Source: Spirogloea muscicola | Lineage: Eukaryota > Streptophyta > Zygnematophyceae > Spirogloeales > Spirogloeaceae | Reading direction: 5' to 3' | DNA length: 21,063 nt | NCBI GenBank assembly: GCA_009602725.1 | Contig: WELB01000056.1 | Coordinates: 720,444-741,506, forward strand | Part shown: positions 17,139 through 21,063 of the stretch, in pieces | Layout of the letters: every line of letters starts with the position of its first letter | How positions within the stretch are numbered: the stretch's first letter is position 1 | Position numbers and translations under genes: made by a program | The notes under the pieces: model-generated | Seen by the model: only the letters and a program-made list of their open reading frames with translations | The model's database searches: none | What the model was told of the DNA's origin: nothing

Positions 17139-18517
17139 ATGGACCAGAGCGCAAACCCAAGGACGAGCGAGAAAGATTCGCCCGCCTTGAAACGGGTCAA
17201 GAAGAGCCTTCTCCAGATGCTAGGAGATGGCGAGTATTACATCTGCAAATCAGACTTCAACCTTGTGGAGGTAGTACTTAATTGTATTGGCAGCGGCAAT
17301 GGCGACTATGAGAAGCTGCCACCAGGAAAGGCATAGTTCAGAGCGAGGGCACCGGATAAATCGGGGCGGCAGGTTGACTCCGATCATGGGCGTTCATGGT
17401 AGTACGTTGAGGTCTTTGAGATCGACACGCTCGACAAGGTAGTGAGCACACCTTACGTCAGCTGTGATGTGGCAGATACTCCAGCACTTGCCGAGGTGCT
17501 TTCATTGCCTGTCACTCCACGTGCGATTGTAGACCTGACCAAGTCTGTCTCTGCTTGTTAGGTTGCGCTCGTAAAGTTGCACCCACTGCTCACTTTGTTG
17601 ATTACTCAGATGGCACCTAAAGAACACCAGCAGCAGCCCCACGTTGACGGCAATCACAATGGTCCATCGAACTTCGTCATCAATGACGAGTCTCAGCAGG
17701 GCTTCAGTCATTTACCAGGGTGCTGTGGTGGTTCATCTCACAGGCACAAGCGCTGATAAAAATCATGCAGCAAGCATTTGCGCGCCAGATCTTCTTTGCC
17801 TAGATGTCTCGATTCACTGTACTGTCGTGTGTACCTATCTCCAGCAGGTAGCCTCGACTGTCTTTCTCGTGTTCCTCTTGAGAACATGCCTTGAGTAGAC
17901 CCATTTGCAGGTTCTTACCATGGTGACATCGGCTATGTCTCAGATGACATACTAGAATATGACGTATGTGTCTTTATTTGTCCTCAAAAATCTGCTTGCC
18001 TAGGATTACCCATTGCTCGTGGCAATCAGGAGCAAGTGTAGACTGCAAGGCAAACTTGTGGTTGGATTTAGGTCAACCAAAGCCTTGAATTGTTGCTGTG
18101 TGCTAAAATGTGGAAAACCAGTAAATCCAGATTGTTGCAAACTGGACCTTAAAACTCAACCCGTGCCTCAGAACCTCGTATGTGCAGTTGAGAAGGGGCG
18201 AGTACAGACCTTCCGGTGCCAAGGTCTCAAGGGCACGCACCCTTCTGCAGCGTGACCAGTCTCACAACCCCCGAGCGGATCTCAACAAATCACGAAGTCC
18301 TACATAAAGCTCCACTTCTGATGGCCCATCGCTTGACTTTCGGGTTGGAAGCCCTGAATACTCATTTACTTAGTTCACTTTAGCGACACCTGAAGCCATC
18401 AAACCCTACAGCTTGGACAATGCAGGACACTGGCTATCATGGACATCTTCCAGATGCATCTGTCACAAATGTCACAAATGTCAGGGATATCATGTGCATG
18501 AGCTTACAAAGCAGCAC
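17139..18517 (+). CDS. Unrecognised multi-exon gene (tentative)
   Basis: An ATG at 17139 (GGCATGGACC) opens 44 codons ending GEYYICKSDFNLVE at a GAG|GTAGTA donor (17270). Exon-like pieces with acceptor and donor sites follow: 17403-17438 (YVEVFEIDTLDK, phase 0 at both ends), 17911-17963 (SYHGDIGYVSDDILEYD, with a GTATGT donor), a frame from 18004 (DYPLLVAIRSKC) and 18426-18517 (DTGYHGHLPDASVTNV, then RDIMCMSLQSS, with a GTAAGA donor). The proposed 40-bp intron 17964-18003 is much shorter than others here. Exons between 17439 and 17910 are not resolved; a hydrophilic frame, MAPKEHQQQPHVDG, lies at 17610. I recognise no family, and the pieces may not all belong to one transcript. Confidence 0.35.
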
Positions 18518-19369
18518 GTAAGATACAATAACACGTGCACTATCAAGGTGATGGGAGCCTCATTGGTACCAGCAGTGTCTTTTGCAGATTCTAGATCGAG
18601 TTGCCGTGTAAAGGGGGACGATAACATGCTATGAACATCTGATGTCAATCTGTTTGGAGGCTCGTCACTCGTAGGTGCATAGACGAGCGAGCCAACCCTT
18701 GCCAGGTAGATGTTCGTGTAGTAGGAGCCAGACTCCTACACACCGAAGCGACTGCGCACACAGCCCAAAGGAAGACCTCACTCTGTGGCGCACCTCAAGG
18801 CGGCTCCACCACCTCCTTGGCACCAGCCAGCGAATTGTTTTGTGAGCGGCGCAGCCACGGACCCCTCGCAGCGAGGTGCCGGCAGAAAGTAGTGGCAATG
18901 GGCTGCGACAGCAGGCAGCAGCACAACTGCCTCACTCTGGGCTCCACTGGCACGAGCACTCTCCGGCCCTCTCTTTGGACCTCGTCCTTTCGTTGTATGA
19001 GGCTGGCGATTTACAGCCGATGCCTCGACGTTGATGGACCTTGTCCTCTTTGCGTAGGCTGGCTTCCGTGTCACCACCCCCCTTTTGCTTCATGCGCACC
19101 GCGCGCACCTCCCGTCCATGGCTTTTGGGGCTTGCTCCCAAGGCCACCACCCCGTGGGGGCCTTTTGAGGGCCACCCTAACGACAGTCCGAGGGCCACCT
19201 GAGGACAAAGTGAGGGTCGTCTGGTCTTTACCTGAAGCCACCAGAGCGTCAACTGAGGGCCACCCGGACTAGCCCGGTGGGTACACGGGACCGTCACCGC
19301 GCGTCCCGAGGCTGACGGCCTCGTACCTCGGGGAGGGTCAGCGGAATTTGCCTGCAGCTGAAATTCTCG
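18518..19369. other. No assigned gene; short imperfect GAGGGCCACC repeats
   Basis: GAGGGCCACC occurs at 19167, 19190 and 19255. A weak hairpin-like GGCTGGCGATTTACAGCC lies near 19002, and an R2-like CATGCGCACCGCGCGC near 19093. The long plus-strand frame (18817-19272) has low-complexity, repeat-derived content. Confidence 0.4.
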
Positions 19370-19393
19370 TTGCATTACCAGCACGGAGGGCGT

Positions 19394-19560
19394 TTACGAT
19401 TGCGGAATGCAAAGCAAGCAATCACTGAGGACCGAATCACACTAATACTGGTGGACGCAATGGAGGGATCCGTGTCGCGCGGTGTTTGGGACGCCCTGGA
19501 GTGCACAAGCTTGCCACGCCGAGGCCAATTTGTGCAATTGCGTCAAAGTGTGAATCGGCC
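19394..19560 (+). other. Candidate coding fragment next to element copy I
   Basis: The open frame reads RNAKQAITEDRITLILVDAM, EGSVSRGVWDALECTSLPRR and then GQFVQLRQ, which has protein-like composition. It runs directly into the tail of copy I without a stop, as if a gene or element ORF were interrupted by the insertion. No family was recognised. Confidence 0.3.
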
Positions 19561-19585
19561 GAGGGTCAGACATCCAGCTCCGAAA

Positions 19586-19750
19586 AGAAGAAAGTGCTCG
19601 CCCATTGAGAATAGGGGCTGGAACAACCAGCCCGAAAAAGAATGAACAGAGTACGAGAAGGGGGCCAGGGGAAGCGCTAAGTAACAGTCACAAAGCTGCT
19701 ACGAGATACTCAGTAACCCCTGCTAAGCAGCCGCAGATCAGAGATGCTGG
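19586..19750 (-). mobile_element. 5'-truncated LINE-like copy I
   Basis: The minus strand gives ISDLRLLSRGY-stop (19710-19712), a UTR of about 75 nt, CGGGCTGGTTGTTCCAGCCC, CTATTCTCAATGGGCGAGC and ACTTTCTTCTTTTC. Its truncation point nearly matches copy D (both start within about 10 nt of the same element position), and its tail matches copy J. Confidence 0.85.
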
Positions 19751-19864
19751 GCTCCTGGAAGTGGAAACAAAGCTCGAAGTGATGGCACCCGTCCCCATCA
19801 TCCCGCCTGATTGGCCGGAGGCGTTCTTCAGGCCATTCGATCAGGACGCGGCCAAGCTGACTCT

Positions 19865-19899
19865 GACGACGGCGCCCTTGCATTAAGGGCGCCGTCGTC
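19865..19899. repeat. Perfect 35-bp palindrome (15-bp arms, 5-nt loop)
   Basis: GACGACGGCGCCCTT and AAGGGCGCCGTCGTC flank GCATT. Homology to the element's 3' UTR (CTGGCCCCAACTTTGTTC) begins a few bases to the right, so the palindrome abuts the 5' junction of that fragment, as at 12116-12150. Confidence 0.85.
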
Positions 19900-19985
19900 T
19901 CTCTGGCCCCAACTTTGTTCATTCTCTCTTGTGGACTGGACCTCTCACGGCCACCGCCCTCTCCTGGAAGCATCCTTTCTTCTCG
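19900..19985 (+). repeat. Decayed LINE-like 3'-UTR unit
   Basis: CTGGCCCCAACTTTGTTCATT, a degenerate GACTGGACCTCTCACGGCC hairpin and CTCCTGGAAG follow the order of other units of the CACAGCC subfamily. It contains no ORF portion. Confidence 0.6.
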
Positions 19986-20109
19986 CAAACCCAACAACCC
20001 CTGCGTCTCCCAGCACGGCCATCGAGGCCCTTCTTCGACCAGAACGAAGGCACAATTAAGAAATCACTTGACACTTCTTTCCAATACTCCTCCTTTTTCG
20101 CTTCTTCTG

Positions 20110-20533
20110 CCATAGACGTCCACGGGGCTTACGGCAGCGGCTGGCTGGATCTCCTCCAGCGGCTTGCCCGCCAGGCCATGGAGCGGCGGCCGGGTCCGCC
20201 AGGGGGGCTGCCCGGCTTCAACGCGGCCGGCTCCCTGGCCCAGGTTTTCCGGATGCGGCTCTCCGTGTCCCTTCAACGCTCACTCGCTCATGCCGTCCAC
20301 TCTCGCGCGGGCCGTGCTCTTGTTGCTGCTTCCGGGTCTCGCCCGGCTGCATCTTTTCCAGCCTCGAGCTACTCTGACCTGATGTTGCTCACCCGCGGGT
20401 ATTGAACTTCGCGTGGTTCCGTCATGTCTAGTTGTCTAGATGCCTAGCGAGTGTTGGAGCTCTTTGGATATTGTCCATTCTTTTTTTGGCTGGCTTCTGC
20501 CAGCCCCTCTCTTCTATGGGCGAGCTCATCTTC
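20110..20533 (+). pseudogene. LINE-like ORF C-terminus and 3' end, undamaged reading frame (copy F)
   Basis: The open frame runs from AIDVHGAYGSGWLDLLQRLA through AAGSLAQVFRMRLSVSLQ and RAGRALVAASG to SSYSDLMLLTRGY-stop (20403-20405) with no stops or shifts, unlike copies E and G. The hairpin GGCTGG-CTTCTG-CCAGCC (20488-20505) and ATGGGCGAGC follow. The 5' side is abruptly unrelated. It is a truncated, probably younger insertion that shows what the intact C-terminus looks like. Confidence 0.78.
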
Positions 20534-20629
20534 TACGGCCGCATTTCGGAGGGGCTTCTTTGTCTTGCGATTGTAATGCATCGTAGTGAGGAGTGGAGGT
20601 GGGCCGACACCTCGGCAGATCAAGCTTGT

Positions 20630-20690
20630 ACAGAATCTGTTTGGGCTGGCCTTTTGACAGCCACCTGTCTTCTTTTAGTGAATCCTTTCC
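20630..20690 (+). repeat. Decayed LINE-like 3'-UTR unit
   Basis: CTGTTTGGGCTGGCCTTTTGACAGCC is a diverged family hairpin. Nothing else of the element is recognisable around it. Confidence 0.5.
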
Positions 20691-20757
20691 CGACGCAGGC
20701 AGCAGCCACAGCGCTATCGCGGCAAGCATGTATGTTGTAGAGGAGGGGAAGCAGCTC

Positions 20758-20895
20758 TTCTGTGTACCTTAGATTAGGTCTCCGTATTATATAGCATTGT
20801 TTAGTCTGCACTCGACTCTGCCTGAACAATGTATTGGCTTGAATTGGCCTCCCTTTCAATTCATGCGCCCCGCGCGCCTTCTCTCTTCTGTGAAA
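20758..20895 (+). repeat. Dispersed repeat R2, copy 2
   Basis: It closely matches 5203-5345 over about 130 bp, from TTAGGTCTCCGTATTAT to CGCGCGCCTTCTCTCTTCT, with scattered substitutions. In both places it lies downstream of LINE-like tail units. Confidence 0.7.
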
Positions 20896-21063
20896 TGCCA
20901 GCTCAAGTACCGAGAACCTGTTGGATTGTGGAGCCTTTGGAAGGAGCACACAGCGGCGGAGGCGGTACAGAATCAGCAGGCGCATCTTCCGGGGCGGGAG
21001 GCGCCGCCCCGGCCTCCCGCCGCGATCTGCGCGGCCCCCGGGTCAACCCGGCGTCAAGCCCCC
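20896..21063. other. Window end, GC-rich, no assigned gene
   Basis: Short GC-rich inverted repeats (GGGGCGG/CCGCCCC at 20991-21010, CCGGG/CCCGG at 21038-21051) occur. No gene was recognised before the window ends. Confidence 0.35.

Noticed and set aside
17502-17711. Minus-strand frame with a hydrophobic segment (WTIVIAVNVGLLLVFF)
   Set aside because: It is antisense to a Gln/His/Asn-rich plus-strand frame, whose complement is hydrophobic by chance. A TAA immediately precedes its ATG and no partner exon was found. It is not excluded entirely.
4221-20533. Recurring hairpins interpreted as a CRISPR array or bacterial IS ends
   Set aside because: Spacing is irregular, both orientations occur, units are attached to an ORF C-terminus and introns show the DNA is eukaryotic.
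20990-21063. GC-rich hairpins at the window end as a terminator or rRNA edge
   Set aside because: Too short to judge; no conserved rRNA segment is recognisable.

Overview
The window looks like nuclear DNA of a eukaryotic green alga (Chlorophyta is my best guess; the species is not identifiable). Genes are split by GT-AG introns of roughly 120-530 bp, start codons sit in GCCGCCATGG-like contexts, and candidate TGTAA poly(A) signals of the chlorophyte type follow the genes. The recognisable proteins are plant-lineage types: a RUB1/NEDD8 with a trace of the plant ubiquitin-RUB fusion, an FQR1/WrbA-type quinone reductase, and a steroleosin-like hydroxysteroid dehydrogenase. Two N positions (4155 and 14010) mark unresolved assembly bases.

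Layout: (1) 280-930, +, NEDD8/RUB1. (2) 1655-4157, -, WrbA/FQR1-type flavoprotein, six exons resolved, first exon missing. (3) 4.2-9.7 kb, a repeat-dominated stretch holding truncated retrotransposon ends and a second dispersed repeat; no convincing host gene. (4) 9835-11739, +, a complete six-exon SDR of 340 residues. (5) 12.1-13.7 kb, a reverse-transcriptase C-terminal relic followed by a probable secreted Cys-rich protein gene on the minus strand whose signal-peptide exon looks broken. (6) 13.85-16.1 kb, several retrotransposon copies, including one nested inside another and a longer relic with the C-terminal domain of the element's ORF. (7) 16.3-18.5 kb, exon-like pieces of unrecognised genes. 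(8) 19.4-20.9 kb, more element copies.

The main unifying signal is a LINE-like family present as at least fourteen 5'-truncated copies in both orientations. Its ORF ends in a conserved S-D-L-x-L-L-(T/S)-R-G-Y-stop, followed by a short 3' UTR, a GGGCTGG-loop-CCAGCCC hairpin and a terminal GGGCGAGCAC. Two very short copies (56 and 65 bp) are flanked by direct repeats of 20 and 9 bp, which defines the 3' end and supports target-primed reverse transcription. Two perfect 35-bp palindromes (15-bp arms, 5-nt loop) sit at the 5' junctions of two other copies. Family names for the element rest on remembered resemblance of its C-terminal domain; the RT core itself is not in the window.

The host genes (protein neddylation, quinone reduction, lipid-droplet or ER-type SDR) show no sign of acting together; they are independent eukaryotic neighbours separated by retrotransposon debris.
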